Shown piece after piece: positions 1 to 12,700 of a stretch of DNA of 64,000 nucleotides (the stretch's first letter is position 1; every line of letters begins with the position of its first letter). A program made the position numbers and the translations under genes. Below the pieces are notes generated by a model. It did no database searches and was not told the origin of the DNA. It saw only the letters and a program-made list of their open reading frames with translations. The stretch covers positions 7,502,001-7,566,000 of the forward strand of contig JASJZC010000005.1 in the NCBI GenBank assembly GCA_037178855.1. The letters are read 5' to 3'. Source of the stretch: Oscheius sp. JU75 (lineage: Eukaryota; Nematoda; Chromadorea; Rhabditida; Rhabditidae).

Positions 1-48
1 ACCATGATCATCTTTTGGTATTCTCTCTTATTACCAAAAAACTTTCAG

Positions 49-98
49 CCAACGCTTTCGGAGTCTCCAACAGCGACATTTCACTCTTCGGCAAATAA
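49..98 (+). CDS. Last exon of a small secreted-peptide gene (5' part outside window)
   Basis: The exon follows an ACTTTCAG acceptor and reads, in the phase used by the gene at 333, ANAFGVSNSDISLFGK and then a stop. It has the same 50-nt length and nearly the same protein ending as the last exon at 553-602, so it is the tail of a tandem paralogue whose first exon lies left of the window. The final Phe-Gly-Lys could be a C-terminal amidation signal, which is inference. Confidence 0.6.
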
Positions 99-332
99 TC
101 ACAACGAATATAAATAGCATCCATCGGAACACAGGGTCTAATCATATTTGCTATTGCTAATTTGCTGTAAATAAACATATTCCCCCACCACAATGTGTTC
201 TCCAAGTGGTCCTGCTCTCTGACCCTAGTCGGAACAGGTTGCAGAGATCGGTCAGCAACAAGGCGTGTCTCCGGTGTTTTCACTAGAAGGAAAGTCGATA
301 TAACGGGGCAACAAACTGGTCAAGATGATAGA

Positions 333-602
333 ATGAAACTCTTGCTATTCTTACTTCTCCTCCTTGAAGGCTTCGCAATCCCGGTTTACCGGCTGATTCC
401 CCATTCCTACTACCCAGAAACGGCAATGGATGAGAGACTTAAAAGGGAGGTTCCGTATGGAGGATACAGTGTCTTTGGAGGTCCGAGTGGAGAGGGATCC
501 ACGTGGGCTGGAGGTTAGTGAAATTTTGTATTTTGTAAGGTAAGGCTTTCAGCAAACGCCTTTGGAGTCTCAAACGCTGATTTGTCGATATTTGGTAGAT
601 AA
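333..602 (+). CDS. Small secreted peptide precursor, possible amidated neuropeptide-like protein
   Basis: There are two exons, 333-513 and 553-602, with a 39-nt intron, giving 76 residues. The start is the ATG followed by a leucine-rich signal peptide (MKLLLFLLLLLEG). A Lys-Arg pair after about 40 residues could be a proprotein-convertase site, and a Gly/Ser-rich segment follows. The last 16 residues match the exon at 49-98 almost exactly and end Ile-Phe-Gly-Arg before the stop. In neuropeptide precursors a Gly before a terminal basic residue gives an amidated C-terminus, so a secreted peptide ending in -Phe-amide is possible. I do not recognise it as a named nlp or flp gene. It could instead be a short secreted structural or antimicrobial peptide. 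Confidence 0.6.
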
Positions 603-835
603 ATTATTTAAACTTTTCCTGTCTTCCATGACTTCGTTCGCCCATTCCAAAAGTTTTTATTCTAAAATGTCTGGCTGGCTTTTTTCGTATTTGCCCATAA
701 GGACAAGAGTAGTTCGATAAGGGGTGAATATCGTTTTGTAGTATGTTCCTGTCGGCATGCGCATATGAACGTTGCAGCTTCTAGTCTCTCTTGAAGACTA
801 TCCCGATTTACAGCACTTCGTTCGAAAGACATCTT

Positions 836-1226
836 TCATCTCATCGGAGTACACGGCAATCTTCCCACCAGACTGCTCTCACATGTGATCAGTGGATTCG
901 GAGCTGGTGTCCCTCCAATAATAGTCGTGTCTACCCAAATGTTATTCTGACAGACCACCAAACTAGTTGCAAGTGTAGCCATTCCGCATCCCACTGCCAG
1001 GGTAAGCGCAGGATTTGTCTGAAGGCTGTCACCTCCATTTTGATGAGCTACCTACCGAAATACCCATAGAGACGTTGTATAGGACACCAGAAGCGTTATT
1101 GTCGCAAACTATTGTGGCTACGGTGCACCCTGTAGTGGGATCTACTATGTAATTCACGGTCAAAACACCTGGCTCCGATTCCGGGGTTGTAGCTGGCCAA
1201 TCATCAGCGTTTCTCCGCAAGTACAA
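836..1226 (-). pseudogene. C6 (DUF281) domain secreted-protein gene, apparently degenerate
   Basis: Two minus-strand exons join in phase across a short GT-AG intron (exon 1056 upward, exon 836-1018). They give the C6-domain pattern: a GCTVATIVC block, a middle segment, a VVCQNNIWV block and a terminal ITCE, with regularly spaced cysteines. C6 domains occur in nematode secreted or surface proteins. Upstream, a likely domain start (TCTCGE) is in another frame from the PGVLTVNY segment, so a 1-nt frameshift is needed. No signal peptide exon is evident. It is either a pseudogene or an incompletely recognised gene. Confidence 0.45.
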
Positions 1227-1740
1227 GTGGCTGGTCTATAAGTAGTGTCGGCTTAAAAAACAAGGCATTTGGTACCCAGTTGTCGGCGCCATGAATCCTG
1301 AAGTTCGAGCACAAGGATTTACGGCTCGAAAAGAAATGAGGGGGAGGACGAAAGGGAACATGAACGGACCACGGCAGCGTTGCTGATCGATGGCCATATA
1401 AGACTGACGCGGATGCGGACGTTTGTTTTTACCTTACCCGTTAAGGATAGTCCTGAACGAGTATCAAACAACTGGGCTTCCAATTTGCTATTCTTATAAG
1501 CTGGGGTTCCCTCATAAGCTGGTGTCAATTCTATCGTAAAGGCGTTTCAGAGACAACACCAATGAAGTTTATTGTGCATTTTTGGAAGAGCTTGAAATGT
1601 GACACAGTTATTGTGGCCCATTTCTCGGATCTTCTTTGTATATGAGCAGTTGCTTATCCTTCCACTGAGCAACACTATCAGTTCGTAAAAATCGCCACAG
1701 AAGGAGGATATATAAATGCTTTAGGCCTGGACAGAACAAA

Positions 1741-2475
1741 GTTGTATTCAATGTGACGAAGGAGGAACATGGTCAATTTGGCAGTTGCCTCAGAACAAGA
1801 TTGGCTACGATTACTGTGGTTCCTGCTCGAATGCTTCTTGGTCTGTATCTCTGCTCCAGACTATTCGTGCACTCAGAAAGTTAATTACTACTGTTCTCTG
1901 AGTAATTTAATTGCTTTCCAGCAACGTATGTTTAGACGGGGCTCGAAGTTTGGAGCGCTTATTCAGAAGGAGATCTTGCAGTGCCACTTGCGGACAGTTT
2001 GGAAAGAAAACACAGACTAGAGTTTGTTCTTTGGAAGACTAGTTGTCCGTGTACTAACTCTGACGTGAAAACGACACAGTGCGCTAAATGTAATGCTACA
2101 CCATGCCCAGGAGACACACCTTGCGCTGCTGGCTCTCATCTCGCTTATCAAACCACTGGCCTTCCAATATGCTACCCTTACGGAGTATAGGCGTTTTCCA
2201 AAAATCGCTTTCAGATAATTACTTCAGCCACCTCCAAATTCAGCGTACGGAACCTGGACGGAATGGTCGGCTGCGGTATCTTATGCCGTCACCTGTGGTG
2301 GAGCAATGGTATCAGCTAAAAGATCAGTTTCAGAAGGCACGCTAGTTTCGTAAGCTTTTTTATAACTTTGTGAAGATTTTGTTCTTGGGGTTACTCATTC
2401 ACAGCAGTGGTTGTATGTGGTACTACAGGATGTGCGTATCCAGCATATACTTGTAATCCAGGATTTTCTGCTAAG
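1741..2475 (+). pseudogene. TSP1-like cysteine-rich secreted-protein gene with frameshift
   Basis: Plus-strand exons contain thrombospondin type-1-like pieces: GGTWSIWQ with a CGSCSN segment (about 1770-1890), a SCSATCGQFGKKTQTRVCS segment (about 1975-2025), then cysteine-rich SCPCTNS and CAKCNATPCPG (about 2040-2190), a GTWTEWS segment with TCGG (about 2245-2340), and VVVCGTTGC up to a donor at 2476. This order resembles nematode secreted proteins with repeated GTWSEWS...C..TCG modules. Between RVCSLE and TSCPC, near 2035, the frame must shift by one base with no room for an intron, so the gene is probably broken here or carries a sequence error. Confidence 0.4.
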
Positions 2476-2561
2476 GTACAAAACTCGGAGGTCGGATATT
2501 TTCCATAAACTTGTGACATAACGTTTTTACTATTTGGAAAAGAGGCACACAAAGAGACACG

Positions 2562-2581
2562 AGGAGAGAGAGAGAGAGAGA
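2562..2581. repeat. (GA)n microsatellite
   Basis: An almost uninterrupted GA dinucleotide run. Comparable CT runs occur at about 19533-19555 and 22591-22609 within the mbk-2 introns. Confidence 0.9.
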
Positions 2582-5500
2582 TGTCCAGGTGCAGACTTCA
2601 GTAGCAGCCATATGCAACTGGAAAAGGTTGGCTACTAATTGTAGAAGTTCAGCGAAGATCCTGGTCCTAGAGCAAGTTAGTTTTCCTGCGGTTTGTTGCG
2701 ATCGGCAATCCTTTATCTTTTATACATCCGTTGGCTTGCCGCGTTTGGTCCTCTGTTTTCCTCATCGTGCCGTTCTCGACAGCCACTCGAGACCCTTTTT
2801 GGGTGACAGCCGCCACTGCCATTCAAACAAAGACAGAGACAGACTCTGCCAGTTTTTTTACTCGGTTCTTGACCTTTCCCTAACACTCGCTAACTTCCAT
2901 TTCCTTCGTCTCGTAGATTCTTGGTCACCACAAAACTTATATCCTCGTAAATCGCGCGTGTCCGGTAGTTCTGGCCGGTCACTGTCAGCAAATATCTTTT
3001 TGTTGCCACATTCCCATGCCAGGATCATTTCTGTTAGTGCTTTGAGAGAGGGTGGGCGCTAATCTGTTATGATAAGACTCATCTGGGAGGCGAGAGCGGT
3101 AAACAGAATTTTTCACAAAGTGGGACAAAGGTTCAGTTGTTCAGAATCCGGAGAGTCCTCTGAAAAGTTTCCTCCTTTTGGTTGTTGCGAGTGTAAAAAT
3201 AGCTGGTCCGCAGCTTCCGCCCTCTTGAAGCCGTCGTATCTGCTCTCGATTCCATTCATCTCGTTCCAATAATCCGACTATGCGCTCGTCTTCTAGTCTC
3301 TGTCATCGGGCGGTCTCTTTGTAGACACGACTCATTAGCATACAAATGACAGATTGCACGGTGGCACACAGACCAAGAGGGGCACCAGTCAATGGCACAT
3401 ATATTTGTAAAAGGGCTGTCCGAGGTCAACGGACCGACTCCTCTCTCTGGGTTTTATTACCTACCCGCAGCTCATTCACTCTCACACGGCTGTTTCTTTT
3501 TGGAATCAAAGATCCAATTCTGGCTTCTGTGTGGCTAACGGTGCCTTGACCTTTATTCCGGTCAGTAGCAGCTTGACTGCCGTTTTTTGGAATAATTTCC
3601 TCCTCTGACCGGTGGCGCCAGTGGAACGATTAGACCCTCAATGAGAGGAGGGTCAGTTTTTTGTCACACTGACAGTGAATCGATCGCATTTGCATGTGGG
3701 CAGGCAGTGGATCATTAGATATCGCGTACTATACGCTGCGTCCTCCGCGCTCACAGCAGCCTGTTGCCCAGTCACCCCTTTTCTCTCGACCCCTTCCTTC
3801 GCACAACAGACAAATGATAATTAGAGAGACATGACCGGTGCTGACCATTATGCAGAGTGAGGTCAACTCTACTCTGACTGCTGTCTGTTCTGGTCAACAT
3901 TCGCCAATTTAGTGGCACTTGTCTTTTTCCATATTTTGGGAGACATACAGCTGCATCACTGTTGGTTTGCTCAAATAGAGGCTTGTACTCTGTTCCACAT
4001 CCATTGTTCAGTTGGGTTACTTTATGCATCTCCCCTTTAGTGCTACTTTCGCGAAGATATGGTTTCCCAGTTCAGAGTTTAGACTAGTGTTTCATTGCGT
4101 GTCCTAAACAAAAATCTTGTCTGAAACAATGTAGGTTCCAAATTCCAGTGATTGTGTGTCATTTTCTGCTACTATACGAAGTCCTCTCCTCCTCTCTAGC
4201 ATCTTCGAGAAAACAGCCAGAGCGGAAAATTCCGCATTGGTCCTATTCCATTTTGTGTCTCTCTCTCAGTGAGAGGACACTGTCCTCTTTCTCTCTCGCC
4301 ATTCCAGCGACCTCATTTGTGTGTGTCCGACACCATTATTATCCAATGTTGATTTTTGTGTCTCTCTTCATATCTCACCGCGGTTGTTCATCCATTTCCG
4401 ACTCGATTAGCCCTGCAATCTACCATTAGAGCCAGGTGGAGACCACCTGGGCTTCAAAATTTGAGGTTTCGCCGGCTGCTCGTATACGCTAGTGTCGTGC
4501 CATTCTTCCTGTTATTTTGAGGGGATTAGGGAGTCTGGATTAAAACAAATACTCCCGATTTGGAGAAGAAGGAACCAAGGTAAAAGAATAGTGTTCCTTT
4601 ATGTGCTTTATACTACAGCGTCTCTCTTCCATGGCGTATGTTAATAGAATGGTCCGGGCCGATCGACGATGTTTCGAGGATGAGCAATGTGTCCGAAGAA
4701 AAAAATGAGTGCGAAACGCTCAAGGCAAAAGGACGGCAGACTATTACAACTGCGAGCAGGCTACTTTTTAGAGGCTACTCTTTTTTGTCAGGGTGTGCAC
4801 TTTTCCTGCCCTTGAGGCTCAGTTTCTTCTTTTTCCCTCTCCAAAGTTACAGCTATTCTGAGCTCCAGGTAACAACGTACTAATTCAATTTGCATAGAAA
4901 CTGTTAGTTATTGCAAGTTTCGACTTTGATGATCTGTGAGTCCCTCCACCACACCTACAGTAAAAGTCCGAGTTTGTCCAAAAGTAGTAAAAATTCAAAA
5001 AGAAAAAACAGTTCAAAAAGTTCAAGTAAAATTTCGGGAAGACAATACAGATCCTACTCATTGTTTCTAACCTATTTCCGAGTTAGGGTCCGCAAAAATG
5101 AAAATGACTAACCTTGTCGCCAGTAGGTTTCCTCCTGTTGCAACTACTTCTTTGGACGAGCGATGGGTAGGCGAAAGACGGCGGAGCTAGGTTGCTGGGA
5201 CTGGCAATGATGAGACAGTGGTTAGACGAAAGGTAAAAGATGAGGTAGACGACAGGTGACAGACGACTGAGTTTGGTAGGAGCGAGCCGGTGGTACTGAC
5301 GATGAAGAGACGTTGAGTAGACGAGAGACGAGGTTCCAATGAACTAAAAACAGTAGTAACAGAAAGCTATTCGGCAAAAACATTGACTAACCTCGTAGAA
5401 AGCTGGGTGGGTAGCCTATTGAAGACGACAGGAAGAGAAGAGATGAGGCACAAGGTTCCTCTGGTAGAGCACTGGCGAAACTGACTGTTAGACTGCCATA

Positions 5501-8500
5501 CCTATTCCCCTCGCAGCTTCTCCAGTTTGCAAGTTAGTTTCGCCAGTGCTCTACCAATGGAACTTTGTCTATGGTCTCGTCTACCCGTCGTCAGCTACCC
5601 ATTGTCTGTTTCAGTCGCTTCTACCTAGCACCCATCAGGTTAGTTCACTTTCTTAATCAAGCTACTTTAAACATTTCTGGGATCTTTAGTCCAATTTGGT
5701 AATCCGTGTGTTTTGAAGATTCTGGCTAAATGTCAATCGTCTTAGTAGCCCCACCCTCAATTCTGGTTAGCCTTCATTTTAGATTCGAATTTCCTGGCTG
5801 ATCTCTCTTTCTCCACAAAAAAAACTCCGTCTCTTGAATGGCTTCGAGTGTCTCATCCTCGCCTCTTCCTCTGAGATTCGATAGAGAGAGCCCTCCTGAT
5901 GAGCCAATTGAGAAGAGAACTTGGTGTTCCTCCCTAAATTCCATCCATCGGACGCGTTCAATCCCCTCGGCTTATTCTATTTGTTTCTGTATCTCTTAGC
6001 TCTTTCAGTTGTTCCTTCGCGCCCTCTGTTTGTCTTTCATAAAACTTGTCTTCTTTTCGCGCGACTGGACTCTTGACCACTCTCGGACAATGATACCTCC
6101 TCTTGTCACTAGCTGCTCTCCTTTTTGCTTGATCCCGGAAAAGTTGTGGGGACACATGTCCTTGCCACATTACAAATGACTATCTCTTGCTTCGAGAGAG
6201 AGTGTATGGCAATTGTCGATGTTTATTCAAAATGTGAAGCGGGAGCCGATTGACGCCGAATAAATCAAGAGATTCAAACAATGACCATCTGTCTCACATT
6301 GCCAACACACATTGGTGAGCTGGAATAGCCGACCGGTCAGCTCCTTTTACATATTCATGGGGGCATTTTGTGCATTTACGTAGGTGCAAGACTCGCTCTG
6401 ATACAGTAAACCCTTTTAAAAATGAACTCAACCTAGTTACTTCGTTCCGAAAATGTTTACAAGCTCTGGAAACATTCCAAGCTCATCTCAGAAGTAGGTG
6501 CTATGGGTGACTCTTTCTTTCAAAAGAATCAAAGAAGATTAAACTGCCTTTGTACAATAAGATAAGAAACATGAAAACTTTCGTGATTAAAAATCGTGCC
6601 GTTGATTCGAATTTGATCCTATGCTAACAAGCTCAAATTGAAAAGAGAAGCCATTGTCTCTCTAGAAACTTCCTGCTTATCTGCGGAAATGGAAGCCTAA
6701 GTAAGTTGGCAAAAGGGAGAACATGGCATTCTGGGACTTTTCATGGTCTCTCTCACATATTCAAGATTTTCCGTCTCCCAGAGCCTGTGGACTTTCTTTG
6801 ATTGACATTTCCGTTGTGCCTTGGAACCGGTCCCTTTTATGCAAATCGGCAAGCTTCTCCCAGTGGACTATGATATAATCCAACTGTTGGTTTTTCTTGA
6901 AGTCAAATTTTAGATTATTGACAATCGTTGTGTGTCTACTGCTTTGTATGACCAGTGACTCAGTCTCAAACACTACCAAAAGTGAATTAATGTTTTTGCT
7001 ACAGACTTCCTTAGGAAACTCTACAGTTTTTTCACATGGTAGAGGTAGTTTTTCTGTGTCAGGCAATCTGTTGACTCTTGAGAAACAACATTAGTGTGAA
7101 GGTCATTTCTCCCTTCTCCCATTTTCCATCAGTACATGCAAGATGGAACATCTTTGATGCCTACAACAGTAACATCAGCTGACCGCTGCTTCCCCGCAGC
7201 CCCACCCAAAATTAATACTTTGGCCTTCACTATATTGTTCAACCCCCCTAATCTCAATATCTTTATCACGCATCCTCACTTTTCGTCAACGCGTTTTCTT
7301 GAAGAAAGTACAAACAGGAGTATAGGACTCTTCGAAAAGCAAACACTGCCCAAAAATGTGTCTTCTTCTCTCCTCCTGAATGCTGAGGAGGCGCCAGAGG
7401 CGGGTAAACACTTGACCCGAGAATGGGAAGAGCTTATTTGCTTCTGTACACCTTTTCTGGAGAGGTTGGGTGGTCTAGGATTTCTAGACTATGACGTCAA
7501 AAATCTTGGATAGGGAACTTGGGATTAGGGAGATCGACCACCGTGCCCTCTTGACGAGAAAAGGAACACTTTTTTAGGCTGGAAGAGTGTTCTCAACAAG
7601 TTTTCTATAAAGTCCAGGCTTGATTGTAAGTGTTTTTCCAACCTTACTTCCTCTCCAGTACAATCTTCTATTATCAACACATTCCTCTCTGGTTCTCATG
7701 ACCTTACAACCGTTCCCTGTCTCCCACATGACGGAAAAACTCCAATATTCCTTGACTTCTTGTCAAAAATGCGCAGCGAGGCTGAAGTGCGGCACGGTGG
7801 CGGCTCATTAATCACACCAACACCCATGGTCTCCGTCATGGTGGCGACTGTACACTGTATTAGGCTGTGACACCCCTCCCGCCTTTTCTTTCCACAATCA
7901 GACACCAAATTTACGACAATCTGGGCACCCCGAGGGCAACCAACACACCATCTGAAGGGGGAACCGGATCGCAGTCGCAAATTTATTTCCTTCGATGGCA
8001 TCTCTCTTTCATAGCGTGGCTTAGGCAACTCTCTATAGACCCTTTGTCTTTGCTCTCTCACTTTCTCCCCATTTTTCGAACCACACATAGAGTGTCCTCC
8101 TGGGGCTCATCTGCCGCAGATTCTCGCCTACTAGCCAACGTCGAGGCTTGTAGTCTCTGTGAGAGAGTGCTAGAGGCGAGCCCCTAGCGCAATCGAATTA
8201 CATCCTCCTTGATTTCTCTCACTTAGGGTTAGCCGAGAGATGAGACTACCTAATGTCTTCCTTTTGTTCCTTGTAGATTTGGAGATTCTAGAATTCCACT
8301 TTTCAAACTGTGAGCACCTTTCGTAACACAAACTGTTTTCTGATGTAGTCGATTAGCTTTTAACCACAGTTACGAAGTTTCTACAGTAGACGTTCGACAT
8401 GTTCTCTCTTGTTCTGTCCAATCTGAGCGCAGTAGTCTAGCGTAGGAGTCAGTTTCACCAGTCCTTAGTAAAAACTTGCATATATACTTTTGTCTACCTA

Positions 8501-9707
8501 TTGGTACAATTTCTTCCTAACCTATGGATCCGATCTTCTGATCTCTAATCTCTTGGACATATTGAATCTCGAAAACAAATTTTAAGATGGGCGATTTCTA
8601 GTTTTTGATCCTTTTTCTCTCCATCGTTCTCTTATTCATATTATTGCGTCCTGAAATCCCTCAATAGCCATACATTTTCTTTCCTTTTTCTTGCTAAACA
8701 CTCTAATTATGAGCCTTTCACTGTTCTCAAAACTGTAATTGACTTTGAACCTTCTCAGAAGCTAACAATAGAAAAGTACGGATGTCCTTAGATTATGATC
8801 CGCCTCGTCATTTTGCGCAAGAGACAAATACAGTGATATCTTGCGTGTGAGACATGACGGCGACATAATGGGATTCACATCGATAGCCCATTCAAAGAGA
8901 CACGATGATAATCGAATCAAAAAACTGTCATTAGAACTGGCTTCTGCGTGTGGACCGAGGGTGTCAGAATTTTTGCTTCGACACCAAACTTTGGATTCCT
9001 CCCTCCTTTCCCAGTCCTTGAAGTCTCTCCAAAAGAGCTCTTCAGAACACTGGCCACGGCCCCGTATATCCTTTCCATGTAAGTGGAGGGCATTAGCCGC
9101 CTCTTCTGCTGTTTGGCCTGGGAGTAATTCCATCTTCCAGCTTGTACATCGTACTGGTTCATTTTGAAAGAGAGAGACTCAAGGACAGAGAGATAACATC
9201 TGGGCTGCCAGGTGCCCTCATGTCCCATTTGTGGTTTCATCCCCTCGCTCTCGTCCGTCTCATCAGGCGGCTAACTGCTGTTCCCGATTCATTTTCTCCA
9301 ATTGTTGGCACCCGGCTTGGACCGCCAATGAGCCTTGTTCTGGTTCTGGCAGATGGTCGCCCTTCTTCAATATCCATTGTCCCAAAGTGGACAGTACCTC
9401 ATCAAGGTTGTCTCTTTCTTGTACTCTCACTGTTCTTCCATACTCTTACCTCCTCTTACCTGTCCATTTTCAAATTTCTCGCTACGGTGCTCTATCGCGA
9501 TACGTATTTACGACCGATGCCGCGAACACCTAATATACGAACGCCCTCACCGATTGACCTCGTAGCACCATTCTTACCTCTGACTCATTCTTTCTCTCAA
9601 TTCTCCTAAACCAAGTTTTAATTTCAGGGTTACAAACCATCGACTGGTCAGCTGTGAGTGAAAGCCGAGGCTCGGAGAGGGATCGAACCAGTCAAGAAGA
9701 TTTCAAA
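2582..9707. other. Long gene-free region upstream of mbk-2
   Basis: The short reading frames here are scattered on both strands, lack shared splice phase and show no domains, so no coding gene is supported. The stretch holds the foldback repeat at 5382-5648, a related direct partial repeat from about 5104, and many pyrimidine-rich tracts on the plus strand. It probably contains the distal promoter and 5' untranslated exons of mbk-2. A TTTCAG at 9622-9627 ahead of the mbk-2 start could be a trans- or cis-splice acceptor. Confidence 0.6.
5382..5648. repeat. Foldback (inverted-repeat) element, MITE-like
   Basis: Inner arms at 5462-5486 and 5532-5556 are reverse complements in 24 of 25 bases around a 45-base loop. 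Outside them the pairing continues weakly, with TGACTAACCT near 5382 opposite AGGTTAGTTCA near 5640. A second, direct copy of the TGACTAACCT start with GTAGGCGA/GTAGACGA-rich sequence begins at about 5104. This fits a non-autonomous DNA element with inverted repeats. Target-site duplication was not established. Confidence 0.55.
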
Positions 9708-12700
9708 ATGGCCGCTTTGGCCTCCTTCACCAGAAATAATCGCGGCTACAGCCAACAGCAGCAACAGCAGAATGGATCGAGTTCGTCGGGAGGAAGGGAT
9801 ATGAGACAGAATGGGACAACCGAGGGCAAGCTGATGCACCAACAGTGGGTTCCTTATCTCTTCTTCCAAAATTGTTTGGTCCATGCCCCCCAAAACTACC
9901 GTTCACTTGTTTTCTTCTGTTTGATACCCGAAATGATTTCTTTTTGCGTAAATATAAATAGAATTTTCTGGGGCTTATCGCGGGTTCTATACATGTCAGG
10001 CGCTGTTTACTTCCTCTCTCTTCTTTCTGCTTTAAGGGTCAACAAGCTTTATGATTCCCTCCATTTTACCAAAAGACCTGTCCTCTAACTTTTCCCTGCC
10101 CATATAAGTATTTCTCTTTCTCTTGTTCACGTGTCTTTCCTTCTCCAGAAATCGTAAAAAGCACCCCTTTATTGTACGAGGGGGCGCTCCCCGTTCTTTT
10201 CAAGACTGTCCCACCTACTGTGGCGCGTTTCCCATCGTTTTCTCGGTGAATGACTCATTTGTTTCGGTTGTACAGGTGAATCGGCAGTTTTTGATACTCT
10301 TGGCCTGTAAAAACTGGAATGGCCGTTCAATAGGTTGGGTATTTTCGTTTACCTTAAGACATTTAGAATCTTAGGACGACCAAAAGACACAGTTTATTCC
10401 TGGTACTCTCACCCTTAGAAGTTATTGAAGCCTTTGATTGTCCCAACCATACAGTCTCGGTAACATATTTGGTCTGTTCAATCTGCCTTTCTTTTTGATC
10501 CATGTTTTTGAACTTCTGTTTGGCTTTCATAAGCTTCTAACCTTATTTGGTAACTTTTGCTGCATTGGCTGAACTAAGCTTGCACCCAAAAATATAAAAA
10601 GCCCTCAGAAAAAGCTTACTTCCCCTGGCTGAACGCACCTAACAATTGTTCTTTGTCAATGCAGCTCCAGCCATAAGGAACACCTGAAATTGCGCACGTC
10701 ACTGCCTAATTTTTTGATGAATTACCGCGCTCATTGGGACCAGAGGTTATAAAGAGAACCATTTGTTGTTTCTTCCTATCGATAAAAGTCTTCAAGGACA
10801 CTCTTCTAAAGTACACTCATACAGCTTTAACGAGCTGGTACGGGATTTCCTCTTCGGCAGCTGTTAAAAAGCGGGCGCTCTCTGGTCTCTGAGAACAAGT
10901 TTTCGTTTCTAAAAGTGTTGCTACATTAGGTTTGCTACAGACTAAACAAAAAAACTCCTTTCCTACTTCCTGGCTTCTTTTCCCGTTGTCGTTCCGGCTA
11001 CGCTTTCCTTTTTCGCTCCCCCTCTGTCTCCGCGCGCCGTGTGTTCCGTCCTCGCGGCCACCCCCTAGCCACCACCAAAAACGCCGCAGTTCTGGAGCCT
11101 TTTCTGTGTGCACAGTGCTTCTCTCTGTTTTGGCGGGCTATTTTGAGCCCAATAGTTTCGTCACCACACTGGCTTTGTCCTCCGGGAAGTTTGCGCACGC
11201 TTCGAGCCGTCCCCGATGTGGTCATTTCCCAATTCCGCATCCGGACCGAGCCATTTTTGTCTCTTTCTCCTCCTTCCTCGATTGTTGCTAAATGAGAGGT
11301 GATTTGAATAGTTTAACCAAGACGCAAGTGGCTCATTCACACTCGGGCCCCAAGGTTATCAATCTTACACGGACACACGGCGATGACCATTAAGTTGCAC
11401 GCCTGGCAGAGAGGGGAACGTTTGTTCCGAGCCTCCAAAAGTTGATAACTATTTTGATGAATACGTTAAGAGGGTTCCCAGTGCAATTCAAGAACCCCAT
11501 AGAATCCAAAAATACAAAGAAGGTAACTATTTTCAGTCCCAGCCTATTCCTGTCCTCCTAATCGTGCAACGTAGTTTCCCCTTGTCACTCACGTCCTCCT
11601 TTTCTCCTTCCCGAAAATTGCCCCGGCCAACCTTCACGAACACTTCAGTATTGAATCCATTTGAATAGTCGTAAAGAAGAGTAGGGCGGTCGGCCTCTCT
11701 ATCCACTCCCTCTTTACGAACTAAAGAACAGCCTCAAGCAACCGCGAGCGACCAAATCTCTAACATCTCCAAGTCTTTAGAGTCAATTAGGCGACCCTCA
11801 TTAGCAATGCTGTCTAGAACTAATTCGCCGTGGGCGTGTACGTTCTCCTCTTTCTCCTGGTCGTAGCACCCCTCTCCAATATTTGCCGTAAAGTTAAACT
11901 TTATAGTTTTGGTCAGCTGGCCTCGTCCCACCGGCTTTTTCTTTGCTTGTCCTTAGAAAAATGACCTATACGTGGTGATAAGGCCCAGATGACACTATCT
12001 CTTTCTGTCGCTCTGAAACAGTCTCCAAATATACAATTAGCGCAGCTGCCTATTCGTACGTTTCCGGTCCCTCTTTTAAGCGAAAAAACTGCACAGCCTT
12101 CTCAATGGCAACACTGCAAAACAGTGCGACTCCTATTGTCTCTTCGTCAGAGCGCGTACTAACTGAAATCCCCTTGAACTCTTTTACACTACCCTTTGTG
12201 CACTATAGAATTTTGGTTAAAAATCACATTGTTCACCCCTTCTAGAAACGTGCCAAAAAGCGAAATGAAGTCAGGAAATGAAGATCATGTTTCAATGTTT
12301 TCCATTTCTTTTTCGCCATCAATACAAGAAGCCCCTAGAAATGAAAAAAAACACGTTTCGCACATTTTAGGAACCTCTAATTAGACTTTGACAGTCTTAA
12401 ACGCTTTGCAAACCTCTGTAAACTGCTCTTAGTTGACATATCCTTTCGTGCTTTCCATGAATCACATCCATATATTCTCAGCCCTTGTCTCAAAATAATA
12501 TTTTCACAGCTGTCTCACAGTCTGGACAATTATGGTATTTACACGTAGCCCCGGCCACAGAAGAGTTCATAAATCGAATAGCCAAAACAGTCAGGTGACC
12601 AGATCCAGATCAGGGGAATCCCCATTTCGCGAGATGGGATGATGATGTCAAAGCGCTCGAATTTTGGCCATAATCACAAAACAATTTTTGAATTCTCTCT

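Noticed and set aside
791-1069. Cysteine-containing plus-strand frame
   Set aside because: It is the antisense shadow of the C6-domain exon at 836-1018, which gives a recognisable domain on the minus strand.
7136-7513. 125-codon reading frame upstream of mbk-2
   Set aside because: Low-complexity composition, no motif, and no conserved-looking exon boundaries; likely chance in a pyrimidine-rich region.
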